Source of the DNA: Duganella radicis
GTDB lineage: Bacteria > Pseudomonadota > Gammaproteobacteria > Burkholderiales > Burkholderiaceae_D
NCBI RefSeq assembly: GCF_009720825.1
Contig: NZ_WNKY01000056.1
Location: 1 to 37,163 of the forward strand
Reading direction: 5' to 3'
DNA: 37,163 nucleotides
The notes under the pieces were generated by a model. It saw only the letters and a list, made by a program, of their open reading frames with translations. It ran no database searches and was not told where the DNA came from. Position numbers and translations under genes: made by a program. Within the stretch, counting starts at the first letter, position 1; every line of letters begins with the position of its first letter. Positions 26,000 to 34,252 of this stretch are shown here, in pieces.

Positions 26000-26907
26000 G
26001 CGACTTCGTGGCCGCGCGCCGCGCGCAGGATTTCAAACCACTGCGTGCGGTTCAGGCTGAACTGGGTCGCTTCCACCGCTTCCTTCACCGCCTCGATGCG
26101 GCCCGAGCCGGTCAGCGGCACCGGGCGGCTCGGCAACTGCATGATCCACGCGAACACCACGCTGCCGAACGGACGTTGCAGCTCATGGGCCACCTTCTGG
26201 ATCGCCGTCCGCACGCGCACGCCGGCCGCGTCGTCGCTGCTGAACAGGCGGCCGCCAGCCAGCGGCGACCAGATCATCGGCGCCACGCCCAGGTCTTGCA
26301 GGCCGTCGAAGGTTTCGTCGAACATCGGCGCCACGCACAGCGGCGAGAATTCCACCTGGTTGGTGGCCAGCGCGATGCGGCGGTTCAGGCTTTCAAACTG
26401 ATGGCGGCTGAAGTTGGACACGCCAAAATGCCTGACCTTGCCGTCCTGGCGCAGGCGCGCGAAGGCGCCGGCGATCTCGTCGAAATTCATCAGCGGGTCG
26501 GGGCGGTGGATCAGCAGCAGGTCCAGGTGGTCGGTGCCCAGCTGGCGCAGCGAATGCTCGGCCGAGGCGATGATGTGGCTGGCGCTGGTGTCATAGTGCT
26601 GGATGGTGTGCTCCGGGCGCGCCGCGGAAATCAGCTTGATGCCGCATTTGCTGACGATCTGCATCTTGTCGCGCAGCGAAGGCTGCAAGGCCAGCGCCTC
26701 GCCGAAGGTGGCTTCCACGCCATAGCCGCCGTAGATGTCGGCGTGGTCGAAGCTGGTCACGCCCATGGCCAGCGCCTGTTCGATCCACGCCACGCGTTGT
26801 TGCGGGGTCAAATTCCATTCATTCATGCGCCACATCCCGGCGACGACGCGCGACAGCGTCAAGCCGCCTGGGTAGGTCACGAGGGAAGGGCAGGTCAGGT
26901 CGGTCAT
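25996..26907 (-). CDS. ydhF: YdhF-like aldo/keto reductase
   Basis: The 303-residue protein is an NAD(P)H-dependent oxidoreductase of the aldo/keto reductase superfamily and resembles E. coli YdhF end to end (FDHADIYGGYG, IVSKCGI, HLDLLLIHRPDPLM, KVRHFGVSNF, GSGRIEAV). The catalytic tetrad appears as D54 or D57, Y59, K87 and H134. The physiological substrate of YdhF is not established. GGAAAG precedes the ATG. It is divergent from the EAL/HDOD gene and overlaps the pssA stop by 4 bp tail to tail. Confidence 0.92.
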   Translation of the reverse strand: MTDLTCPSLVTYPGGLTLSRVVAGMWRMNEWNLTPQQRVAWIEQALAMGVTSFDHADIYGGYGVEATFGEALALQPSLRDKMQIVSKCGIKLISAARPEHTIQHYDTSASHIIASAEHSLRQLGTDHLDLLLIHRPDPLMNFDEIAGAFARLRQDGKVRHFGVSNFSRHQFESLNRRIALATNQVEFSPLCVAPMFDETFDGLQDLGVAPMIWSPLAGGRLFSSDDAAGVRVRTAIQKVAHELQRPFGSVVFAWIMQLPSRPVPLTGSGRIEAVKEAVEATQFSLNRTQWFEILRAARGHEVA

Positions 26908-26985
26908 GGGCGTGCTTTCCGAGGTAAATGGGAGGCAGGAATTATAGTATGATCGAGAGGTAAGTCAGACCGAACGGAGGCAGCA

Positions 26986-28278
26986 GTGGGATTTTTATCG
27001 TTTCTGAAATCGAAGCCGGAACCTGAAGTCAAACCCGCCGCCGCGCCCGCACCCTCGGCGCCGCCCGCCGCCGCGCCGGAGGCTGGCGCCATCGTCTGCC
27101 GCTCCGAGATTTTCGACGAGCGCCATCGCCTGTGCGGCTATCGTTTCAGCGCGCAGCCGCCGGAACAGGCCATGCTCGACGCGCTGGTGGCCGCCAACGT
27201 GGCGGAGTATGCGCAGAAACGCATCGCGCTGGTGCAGGTTACGCTGGACGCAGTGGCCGCCAACAGCCATCTGCCCTTGATCGCCCCGAATACCGTCTTC
27301 CTGCTGGACCGCAAGGGCGAGAGCCTGCCGGCGGCGGAGATCGCCGGCCACGTCGCCGCGCTGCGCGCCGCCGGCAGCAAGGTGGCCCTGCGCGGCGTGA
27401 CGCTGGCGCCGGAGGACGCGCAGCTGCTGTCGGCCTGCGACGCCGTGATGCTGCACCTGAACGAGCATGCGCTGGCCGATTTCCAGACCCTGTCCAAGCA
27501 GTTGCGCCTGCGCTATCCGGATCTCAAGCTGGTGGTCGACGGCGTGGAGTCATGGGACGAGCAGCGCATGTGCGCCTCGTGGGGCGCGAATTATTTCATG
27601 GGCCAGTTCCTGACCACCACCGACAAGGTGGACCCGGACGCCAAGATCGACCAAAGCCGCATGACCTCGATCGAGCTGCTCAACCTGCTGCGCACCGATG
27701 CCGAGCTGCCGGCCATGATCGAGGTGGCCAAGCGCGATCCCGGCATGACCTATCAGGTGTTGCAATGGGCGAACGCGCCCGGCAGCGGCCAGACCACCAA
27801 GGTCACCAGCTTGCAGCAGGCTTTCATGGTGCTGGGCCGCAACCAGCTGTATCGCGGCCTGACGGTGTCGATGTTCCGGCTGGGCGGCGGCGCCAACAAG
27901 GACCGCGACGAATCGCTGCTGGAGGTGGCGCTGACGCGCGCGCGCTTCCTGGAGACGTGCAGCAGGCTGCCGCAAGCCAAGCGCGATGAATTGTTCCTGG
28001 TGGGTTTGCTGTCGCTGTTCGACGTGCTGCTGGGCGTGCCGATGGCCAATCTGGTCGGCAAGATGCATCTGTCGGACGATATCCGCGATGTGCTATTGGG
28101 GAAGGAGGGCGTCTACGACCCGTATCTGACCATGGTGCGGCTGCTGGAGCGCGACAAGGTCGACCGCGCGCTGGCGATCGCGGAAACACTGGAGATCGAT
28201 GTCGACGGCCTGCCGCAAGTGGGACAGGCCGCCTTCGAGTGGGCGCAGGAGTCGATCAAGCAAACCGGCGCCGACTGA
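26986..28278 (+). CDS. EAL-like/HDOD signalling protein (YuxH type)
   Basis: The 430-residue protein has a Pro/Ala-rich N-terminus and a degenerate EAL-type barrel (about 36-205; SEIFDERHRLCGYRFS, LVVDGVESW). The EAL and other catalytic motifs are not evident, so it probably does not hydrolyse c-di-GMP. An HDOD domain follows (about 215-410; AELPAMIEVAKRDPGMTYQVLQWANAP, in parts). This pairing is a recognised family of unknown function linked to signalling and motility control. The start is GTG at 26986 with GGAGG 5 nt upstream. It converges on dacC with 5 bp between stops. Confidence 0.85.
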   Translation: MGFLSFLKSKPEPEVKPAAAPAPSAPPAAAPEAGAIVCRSEIFDERHRLCGYRFSAQPPEQAMLDALVAANVAEYAQKRIALVQVTLDAVAANSHLPLIAPNTVFLLDRKGESLPAAEIAGHVAALRAAGSKVALRGVTLAPEDAQLLSACDAVMLHLNEHALADFQTLSKQLRLRYPDLKLVVDGVESWDEQRMCASWGANYFMGQFLTTTDKVDPDAKIDQSRMTSIELLNLLRTDAELPAMIEVAKRDPGMTYQVLQWANAPGSGQTTKVTSLQQAFMVLGRNQLYRGLTVSMFRLGGGANKDRDESLLEVALTRARFLETCSRLPQAKRDELFLVGLLSLFDVLLGVPMANLVGKMHLSDDIRDVLLGKEGVYDPYLTMVRLLERDKVDRALAIAETLEIDVDGLPQVGQAAFEWAQESIKQTGAD

Positions 28279-28283
28279 CTACG

Positions 28284-29429
28284 TCATTTCAGCCAGAGGC
28301 GGATCGAATCCCAGGCGCGGCCGAAGATGGAGGCTTGTTCCACGGGCTCCAGCGCCACCACCGGCAGTTCCAGCATCGGCTTGCCGTCGACCACCATCTT
28401 CAGGGTGCCGACGCGGCTGTTCTCGGCCAACGGCGCCACCAGCGGGTCCTTGCGCTCCAGCGCCGGCTTCATCTTGGCGGCCACGCCCTTCGGCACGGTC
28501 ACCATGACGTCCTGCGCGAAGCCGATCTTGACGGCGTTCTTCGAGCCCTTCCAGATTTCCGGGGTGGCGATCGCCTGGCCCTTCGAGTACAGCTTGACCG
28601 TGTCGAAGTTCTGGAAGCCCCAGTTGAGCAGCTTCTGGCTTTCCTGGGTGCGCACCTGGTCCGACGACGTGCCCAGCACCACCGAGATCAGGCGGCGCTC
28701 GCCGCTGCCGTTGGGACGGTGCGCCGAGGCGATCATGCAGAAGCCGGCCGCTTCGGTGTGGCCGGTCTTCATGCCGTCCACGGTCGGGTCCAGCCACAGC
28801 AGGCGGTTGCGGTTCTGCTGGGTGATCTTGTTGTAGGTGAAGCTCTTCACCGAGTCGATCTTGTAGAACTCCGGGAAGTCCTTGATCACGTGCTGCGCCA
28901 GCTGCGACAGGTCCTGCGCGGTCGAGTAGTTTTCCGGCGACGGCAGGCCGTGCGGATTGGCGAAGTGGGTCGAGGTCAGGCCCATGCGCTGGGCTTCCTT
29001 GTTCATCATCACCACGAAGGCCGACTCGTCGCCGGCGACGGCCTCGGCCAGCGCCACGGCGGCGTCGTTACCCGACTGCACCATCAGGCCGTACAGCAGG
29101 TCGTTGATGCTGACCGGGGTGGCCGGGTCGATGAACATCTTGGAGCTGGACGAGTCCACCTTCCACGCCTTGGTGGAGACGTTGACCATCTGGCCCAGCG
29201 CGATCTTCTTGTCGCGCAGCGCGCCGAAGGCGACGTAGGCGGTCATGATCTTGGTCAGCGAGGCCGGCTCGATGCGGGCGTTCGGGTCCTGCGAGGCGAT
29301 GATCTGGCCGCTGGTGGCGTCCAGCAGCAGCCAGGACTTGGCTGCGATGGTCGGGGCCGGCAGCGTCTGCGCCACGGCCGAGGTCATCAACATCACACTG
29401 GTGGCCAGTGCCGCGATAATTTTCTTCAT
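28284..29429 (-). CDS. dacC: Serine-type D-Ala-D-Ala carboxypeptidase (PBP5/6 family)
   Basis: The enzyme trims the terminal D-Ala of peptidoglycan pentapeptides. The 381-residue precursor has a signal peptide (first ~20 residues, cleavage after AVA) and the three active-site motifs: SLTK (S57-K60), SGN (119-121) and KTG (221-223). A C-terminal beta domain and an amphipathic anchor helix (IFGRAWDSIRLWLK) follow, the features of PBP5/PBP6 proteins held on the outer face of the inner membrane. dacA would be an equally valid name. It lies 43 bp after the hydrolase gene in the same direction. Confidence 0.95.
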   Translation of the reverse strand: MKKIIAALATSVMLMTSAVAQTLPAPTIAAKSWLLLDATSGQIIASQDPNARIEPASLTKIMTAYVAFGALRDKKIALGQMVNVSTKAWKVDSSSSKMFIDPATPVSINDLLYGLMVQSGNDAAVALAEAVAGDESAFVVMMNKEAQRMGLTSTHFANPHGLPSPENYSTAQDLSQLAQHVIKDFPEFYKIDSVKSFTYNKITQQNRNRLLWLDPTVDGMKTGHTEAAGFCMIASAHRPNGSGERRLISVVLGTSSDQVRTQESQKLLNWGFQNFDTVKLYSKGQAIATPEIWKGSKNAVKIGFAQDVMVTVPKGVAAKMKPALERKDPLVAPLAENSRVGTLKMVVDGKPMLELPVVALEPVEQASIFGRAWDSIRLWLK

Positions 29430-29472
29430 GTGGATCTGGTGTAAAAGTTAAAAGCGTAGGAATTATAGGGCT

Positions 29473-30141
29473 TTAGTCGCCGCTTGCGGTGTCCGTTTCA
29501 GCCTCCGCCAGGCCGCCGCGGCCCCACAGCTGCGTCACCCAGCTCTTGATGTGGCCGAGCTTGCGGTGGAAGAAGTGGTCGGCGCCGGGGATGACGATCA
29601 CCGGAATCTCCTGCGGGCGCAGCCAGTCCAGCACGTCGATCAGGGGGATGGTGTCGTCGTGCTCGCCGTGGATCAGGATGGTGTCGGCCGGGATGTCGGC
29701 CATTTCCCATTTCTTGGCGGCGGCGCCCACCAGCACCAGGCGCTCGGCCGGGGTGCCGGCGGCGGCCAGGCGTTGCGCCAGATGGGTCTGCACATAGGTG
29801 CCGAAGGAGAAGCCCGACAGCGCCACCGGCAGGCCGGGGAATTTTTCCGTCATCCACGCGTGCAGGATGGCCATGTCGTCGGTCTCGCCCTTGCCGTGGT
29901 CGTGCACGCCCTCGGAGCGGCCGACGCCGCGGAAGTTGATGCGCGCCACCACGTAGCCGAGGCTGACGAAGGTGCGCATCAGGGTCACGGCCACCTTGTT
30001 GTCCATGGTGCCGCCGTACAGCGGATGCGGGTGCGCCACCAGCGCCACGCCGCGCGGCGCCGCGTCATCCTGGGGATAATCGATGACGCCTTCCATTTGA
30101 CCGGCGCCGCCGGCCAGGGTGAATTTTTCGCTCTTGTTCAT
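29473..30141 (-). CDS. Alpha/beta hydrolase (COG2945 type)
   Basis: The 222-residue cytoplasmic protein has an alpha/beta-hydrolase fold with AHPHPLYGGTMDNKVA near the N-terminus, NFRGVGRSEG, and the nucleophile elbow GFSFG with S112. The acid lies in HGEHDDTIP (D162 or D163) and the histidine in GADHFFH (H189). The HPHP...GG...N signature is typical of this small hydrolase group, whose natural substrate is unknown. It lies 5 bp after the ferredoxin gene, an association that suggests cotranscription but no obvious joint reaction. Confidence 0.9.
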   Translation of the reverse strand: MNKSEKFTLAGGAGQMEGVIDYPQDDAAPRGVALVAHPHPLYGGTMDNKVAVTLMRTFVSLGYVVARINFRGVGRSEGVHDHGKGETDDMAILHAWMTEKFPGLPVALSGFSFGTYVQTHLAQRLAAAGTPAERLVLVGAAAKKWEMADIPADTILIHGEHDDTIPLIDVLDWLRPQEIPVIVIPGADHFFHRKLGHIKSWVTQLWGRGGLAEAETDTASGD

Positions 30142-30146
30142 ATGCC

Positions 30147-30464
30147 TCAGATTTTCAGACGTTCCACTACCTTGCCGCCGACCAGATGGGTGTCGATGAT
30201 TTCATCGATGTCGCTGGTGTCGACGTAGGTGTACCAGGTGCCTTCCGGATAGACCACCATCACCGGGCCTTCCTCGCAGCGGTCCAGGCAGCCGGCCTGG
30301 TTGATGCGGACTTTGCCGGCGCCGTTCAGGTTGAGTTCCTTGCAACGCTTCTTGGCGTGCTTTTGCGCCGTTTCCGCGCCATGGTCGCCGCAACTGTTGC
30401 GGCCGTCGTCACGCTTGTTCATGCAGAAGAAGACGTGGTGCTTGAAGTAGGGGGTATCGCTCAT
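30147..30464 (-). CDS. Thioredoxin-like [2Fe-2S] ferredoxin
   Basis: The 105-residue protein matches the thioredoxin-fold [2Fe-2S] ferredoxins (NuoE-like). The likely ligands are C14 and C25 (C-x10-C) and C59 and C63 (GCLDRC, C-x3-C), with an extra C41. It also shows FVHH-like KHHVFFCMNKRD and EEGPVMVVYPEGTWY. It probably carries electrons in the cytoplasm; the partner is unknown. GAGAGG precedes the ATG. It lies between the VanZ-like and hydrolase genes, all leftward. Confidence 0.9.
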   Translation of the reverse strand: MSDTPYFKHHVFFCMNKRDDGRNSCGDHGAETAQKHAKKRCKELNLNGAGKVRINQAGCLDRCEEGPVMVVYPEGTWYTYVDTSDIDEIIDTHLVGGKVVERLKI

Positions 30465-30491
30465 GGCCGTGCCTCTCTAAAGTCGTAGCCG

Positions 30492-31844
30492 CTATGATAC
30501 CTTGACGGCGTTCAGCTTGTGGGACGGCAGCCACAGGAACCAGACCGCGAAGAACGGCCACAGCAGCGACAGGAACTGGGCCGCGCCGTTGAAATTCAGG
30601 AATTTCCCTTGCACCCAGGTTTGCAACGTGGCCACGAAGTAGGGGTTGGCCGGGGTGGTGTTGATGATGACCAGGCCCAGCAGCAGGGTGGTGACCGCCA
30701 GCCTTCGCTGCGCCACGTGCGGGGCGTAAGCCAGGCCGGCCAGCATGATGGCGCCGATCAGGAAGCCGCCCTCGGCGCCGGGCGTGACCCAGACGAAGGC
30801 GTTCTCCGGCGCGAACAGCAGCGCCGAGGCCAGCGCCTTGACGATGATGGAGGCGGCGATCATGGCGGTCACCAGCAGGCCGCGCGGCGAGGGTTTGCGC
30901 AGCAGGCACAGCAGCGTCAGGCCGGCGCCCACCATGCCGCAGGCGGTGATGATGGTTTCGGACAGCCAGTATTGCTCGACCGTGAGGTCGACGTCGGGGC
31001 GGACCAGGCTGGCGAGGTCGATGTCCATGTCCAGCAACTGCGACAGCCAGTCGGACAGGATGGGCAGCAATTGGCCTAAACCGTATAAAAAGTTTTGCGG
31101 ATAGATTTGCGACAGCGGCCACAGGGCCAGCAGCACCAGGCCCTGGCTGGCGTGCGGCGCGAACCAGGCCTGGCGCAGGCGCTGGATCTGGCTCTGGTCG
31201 AGCAGGCGGCGCACGGTCAGCACGCCGATCAGACCGCCGATGGCGCAGCCGGCGGCGTTGGTGTAGAAGTCCAGGTTGGAGGAGACGCGGCTGGGCAGGT
31301 AGGTTTGCACCGCTTCCATGGTGCCCGAGACCAGCAGGCCGCTGGCGCAGGCGATCAGCAGCGCCCAGATGCCTTTGACGCGCGGGTACAGCGCGTAGGC
31401 GATCAGCGTGCCGAGCGGGATGTAGCCGATCACGTTGATGATGGCGTCGAACTTGGTCCAGTAGCGCGGCATGCTGGTCGTCTCCAGGAAGATCAGCGGC
31501 GACAAGCCCTGGTTGTGCCAGCCGGAGAACGGGAACCAGCTGGCGTAGACGATCAGGAACAGATAGGCCAGCAGCGCCGCCCGCGTGATGGGCGAGGTCT
31601 TGCTGACCGGGGCGAGCGGCGGCCGGGCGGCCTTCGCCGGCGTGGCGGGACTCGCGGCAGGCGTGGCCACTGTCGCAGGCACGGCTGAAGCGGCGGGCAG
31701 CTCGTCTGGCGTGGGCGTGAGCGTGGCTGCCTCTCGGGTATGCGGCGCTGGGGGCGGCGAAGCCGCGTCCTCGGCGCGCTGCTCGTCCGGCGCTTGCCCT
31801 GGGGCGGGCGCCGGTTCGGGCAGCGGGGGCGTATTTTCCGTCAT
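30492..31844 (-). CDS. VanZ-like multi-spanning membrane protein
   Basis: The 450-residue protein has a low-complexity Pro/Ala/Thr-rich cytoplasmic N-terminus of about 90 residues. A VanZ-type membrane domain follows (about 90-220: AYLFLIVYASWFPF, DAIINVIGYIPLGTLIAY, SNLDFYTNAAGCAIG). Four or five further membrane segments run to the C-terminus. VanZ-family proteins were named for teicoplanin resistance but mostly have unknown functions, so resistance should not be assumed. Its ATG overlaps the stop of the MCE-operon lipoprotein by 4 bp, placing it in the lipid-transport operon. Confidence 0.85.
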   Translation of the reverse strand: MTENTPPLPEPAPAPGQAPDEQRAEDAASPPPAPHTREAATLTPTPDELPAASAVPATVATPAASPATPAKAARPPLAPVSKTSPITRAALLAYLFLIVYASWFPFSGWHNQGLSPLIFLETTSMPRYWTKFDAIINVIGYIPLGTLIAYALYPRVKGIWALLIACASGLLVSGTMEAVQTYLPSRVSSNLDFYTNAAGCAIGGLIGVLTVRRLLDQSQIQRLRQAWFAPHASQGLVLLALWPLSQIYPQNFLYGLGQLLPILSDWLSQLLDMDIDLASLVRPDVDLTVEQYWLSETIITACGMVGAGLTLLCLLRKPSPRGLLVTAMIAASIIVKALASALLFAPENAFVWVTPGAEGGFLIGAIMLAGLAYAPHVAQRRLAVTTLLLGLVIINTTPANPYFVATLQTWVQGKFLNFNGAAQFLSLLWPFFAVWFLWLPSHKLNAVKVS

Positions 31845-32461
31845 TTGGACGGCGGCAGCGCCGCCAGCCAGGCGATCAGGTCGGAGGCCACGGCGTCGCT
31901 GGCGTCGGCCAGTGCGCGCGCGCCGCCGGCGGCATCGGCGCTACCGGCCGGCGCGCTGCGCGTGAAGGTCTTCTGCTCAACCAGCCGGTGATTGCGGAAC
32001 ACCGACGCCCGCAAACTCAGCACGCCATTGCTGCTGGTGGTCGTGTCGAAGTTCTGGGCAAAGTCCACCACCTCCATGCGCAGCACCGTCGCGCTGGCGG
32101 CGGCATCGGTGGTCGACAGCACCTGCGCGCCCGCCTGCCCGATGCGCGCCTTGATGCGCTGCGTGAGCAACTGCGCCGGCGTGCTGACCCACTGATTGTA
32201 GGCGTAAGGACGCGACTGGCGCGCATCGGCATACAGCAAGCGGTAATACATGCGCTCCGTGTCCAGCGCCGCCGGTCCGGTTACATCGGCCACGATGATC
32301 GCGCCGATGCTGGCGCTGGCCGGCGCACTGGCCGCATTGGTCGCAGGCAGCGGACCAAAATCATACTGCGCGGTCGGCTGGCCCTTGCTGGCGCAGGCGC
32401 CCAGTGCGACAGCCATGGCGCCGGCCAGCAGCGCGTTGCGGATGGTGGTGGTCATCGTCAT
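31841..32461 (-). CDS. ABC-type transport auxiliary lipoprotein (PqiC/MlaC-operon type)
   Basis: The 206-residue product is a lipoprotein (LLAGAMAVALGACASKG, lipobox LGAC). Its body fits the ABC-type transport auxiliary family, which includes PqiC: YDFGPLP, IIVADVTGPAALDTERMYYRL, NQWVSTPAQLL. Such proteins sit in the outer membrane and accept or donate lipid in MCE systems. The open frame extends 23 codons upstream, but the ATG at 32461 has AAGGAT just before it and starts the signal peptide. It follows the MCE gene by 10 bp. Confidence 0.88.
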   Translation of the reverse strand: MTMTTTIRNALLAGAMAVALGACASKGQPTAQYDFGPLPATNAASAPASASIGAIIVADVTGPAALDTERMYYRLLYADARQSRPYAYNQWVSTPAQLLTQRIKARIGQAGAQVLSTTDAAASATVLRMEVVDFAQNFDTTTSSNGVLSLRASVFRNHRLVEQKTFTRSAPAGSADAAGGARALADASDAVASDLIAWLAALPPSK

Positions 32462-32471
32462 CTCGTTATCC

Positions 32472-33410
32472 TTATTTGGCTGGCGCGGTAAAGCCCTCTT
32501 CACCAGGGCCGGGCGGCGTGCCGGGCGCACCGAAGATCAGGCTTTGCGGACGGTCGTTAATCTTGTTCATGGTCTTGCGCAGCGCGCGCATCGACGCGCG
32601 GGTGTCATCCGACAGTGAATTCACCTGCGGCAGCGTGTCCAGTTCCAGCCCGCCGGCCACCGCGTCGACCGAACCGCCGATGCGCTCCACCGTGGTGGTG
32701 ATGCGGTCGATCGGGCCGTCCTTGGCTTGCAGGCCGGTGGTCAGCTTGTTGACGTCCGTGGCCAGCGCGTTCACGGAGTTCAATGTCTTCTGCGTCTGGT
32801 CGGCCAGCGCCGGCAGCTTGTCGATGGTCGGTTGCAGCTTGTCCGGCAGCTCGCGGTACTTCTGCGCCGTCGTGCTGACATCGGCAAACGCGCCCAGGAT
32901 CACTTTCTGATTATCAGGGCTGAGCAGCGTATTCAGGCGGCGCGTCACCTCCTCCGTCTGCGACAGGATCTCCTTGCCGCGCTTCTCGATCTGATCGAAC
33001 AGGCCGGAACGCAGTGGAATGCGCGCCGGCTTATCGGCGCTGGAATGCAGCAGCGGCGAACCCACCTTCTCGTCATCCAGTGCGATGAACGCGATGCCGG
33101 TCACACCTTGATAGCCCAGCGAAGCAAAGGTGGTGGTGGTGATCGGCGCGTCCGAATCGATATTCAGCACCACCAGGATCTGGCCTGCCACCTTGGGATC
33201 GAAATCGATGCCGCCCACGCGGCCCACCTCCAGCCCGCGATAGCGGATCGGCGCCTGCGGATTCAGGCCGGGAATCGCCTGTGTGGTGGCGATCACGTAA
33301 GGCACGCGCTCCACGCGGTCGCGGTTGAACCAAAGGCCGTACAGGATCGCCGCTATCAGCAGCGTGATCGTGAAAAAGCCGGTAGTCAGGGCATGGGATC
33401 GGTTTTCCAT
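32472..33410 (-). CDS. mlaD: MCE-domain substrate-binding protein (MlaD-like)
   Basis: The 312-residue protein is anchored by one N-terminal membrane segment (TTGFFTITLLIAAILYGLWF) and has an MCE domain at about 35-115 (VPYVIATTQAIPGLNPQAPI, RYRGLEVGRVGGIDF, GYQGVTGIAFIAL). A long helical C-terminal part (130-290) follows. MCE proteins form hexameric rings that bind lipids between inner and outer membrane. It is longer than E. coli MlaD (183 residues), resembling instead the single-MCE proteins of STAS-MlaE operons. Its start overlaps the ATPase stop by one base (TGATG). Confidence 0.92.
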   Translation of the reverse strand: MENRSHALTTGFFTITLLIAAILYGLWFNRDRVERVPYVIATTQAIPGLNPQAPIRYRGLEVGRVGGIDFDPKVAGQILVVLNIDSDAPITTTTFASLGYQGVTGIAFIALDDEKVGSPLLHSSADKPARIPLRSGLFDQIEKRGKEILSQTEEVTRRLNTLLSPDNQKVILGAFADVSTTAQKYRELPDKLQPTIDKLPALADQTQKTLNSVNALATDVNKLTTGLQAKDGPIDRITTTVERIGGSVDAVAGGLELDTLPQVNSLSDDTRASMRALRKTMNKINDRPQSLIFGAPGTPPGPGEEGFTAPAK

Positions 33411-34252
33411 CAGGACTCCGTTGATGTTTTTTCTTCCAGCGCTTCCAGCGCGCGGCGGCCACGGTCGCCAAGGAAGAACTCCTTGATGAACGGGTGGTCG
33501 ACTTTCAGCAAATCTTGCAGCGGTCCAAGCGCGATGACGTGTTTTTCCGCCAGCACGGCAATACGGGTGGAGAGGGCGAACAGCGTATCCAGATCGTGCG
33601 TCACCATCACCACCGTCAGACCGAGTTCGCGGTGCAGCGATTTAATCAGCGCCACAAAGGCCTCGGACAAATCGGGATCGAGGCCGGCGGTCGGTTCGTC
33701 GAGGAACAGCAGCTTGGGTTCCAGCGCCAACGCGCGCGCCAGCGCCACGCGCTTGACCATGCCGCCCGACAGGTCGGACGGCATCTTGTTGGCATGCTCG
33801 GGGCCGAGGCCCACCATATTCATCTTCAGCAGCACCGCATCGTGCACCAGATCCTCCGGCAGCACATGCAACTCGCGCATCGGCTGGGCGATATTCTCGA
33901 ACACCGTCAGCGCCGAATACAGCGCGCCTTGCTGGAACAGCATGCCCCAGTGATTGCGCAGGTCTTGCAACTGGTCGGAATCGATCTCGCTGATATCTTC
34001 GCCGAACACGCGCACGCAGCCGCGCGCCGGACGCTCAAGGCCCAGCATCTGCCGCAGCAGCGTGGTCTTGCCGGTGCCCGAGCCGCCGACGATGGACATG
34101 ATCTCGCCCTGTTCGATTTCAAGGTTCAGATCCTGATGCACCACCGTGCGGCCATACTTGGTCCACAGGCCGGTGATTTCGACCACCGGCACACTGCCAT
34201 CGAGCGTCAGCTCGCCGGCGCCTGGTCCGCAGGTGCTTTCGTGGTCGCTCAT
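33410..34252 (-). CDS. mlaF: MCE transporter ATP-binding protein (MlaF-like)
   Basis: This 280-residue ABC ATPase powers the MCE lipid transporter. Walker A is GGSGTGKTT (56-64), the Q-loop is FQQGALYSALTV (Q107/Q108), the signature is LSGGM (161-165), and Walker B is LLFLDEPTAG with the D-loop GLDP. The switch histidine is in VTHDLD. The LSGGM signature with VKRVALARAL and the LYSALTVFENI stretch are typical of MlaF rather than of general importers. It overlaps the permease gene by 4 bp upstream and the MCE gene by 1 bp downstream. Confidence 0.95.
   Translation of the reverse strand: MSDHESTCGPGAGELTLDGSVPVVEITGLWTKYGRTVVHQDLNLEIEQGEIMSIVGGSGTGKTTLLRQMLGLERPARGCVRVFGEDISEIDSDQLQDLRNHWGMLFQQGALYSALTVFENIAQPMRELHVLPEDLVHDAVLLKMNMVGLGPEHANKMPSDLSGGMVKRVALARALALEPKLLFLDEPTAGLDPDLSEAFVALIKSLHRELGLTVVMVTHDLDTLFALSTRIAVLAEKHVIALGPLQDLLKVDHPFIKEFFLGDRGRRALEALEEKTSTES

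Noticed and set aside
30492..31844. VanZ-like protein as a glycopeptide-resistance gene
   Set aside because: Only the fold family is shared, no other van genes are present, and Gram-negative VanZ-like proteins are generally of unknown function.
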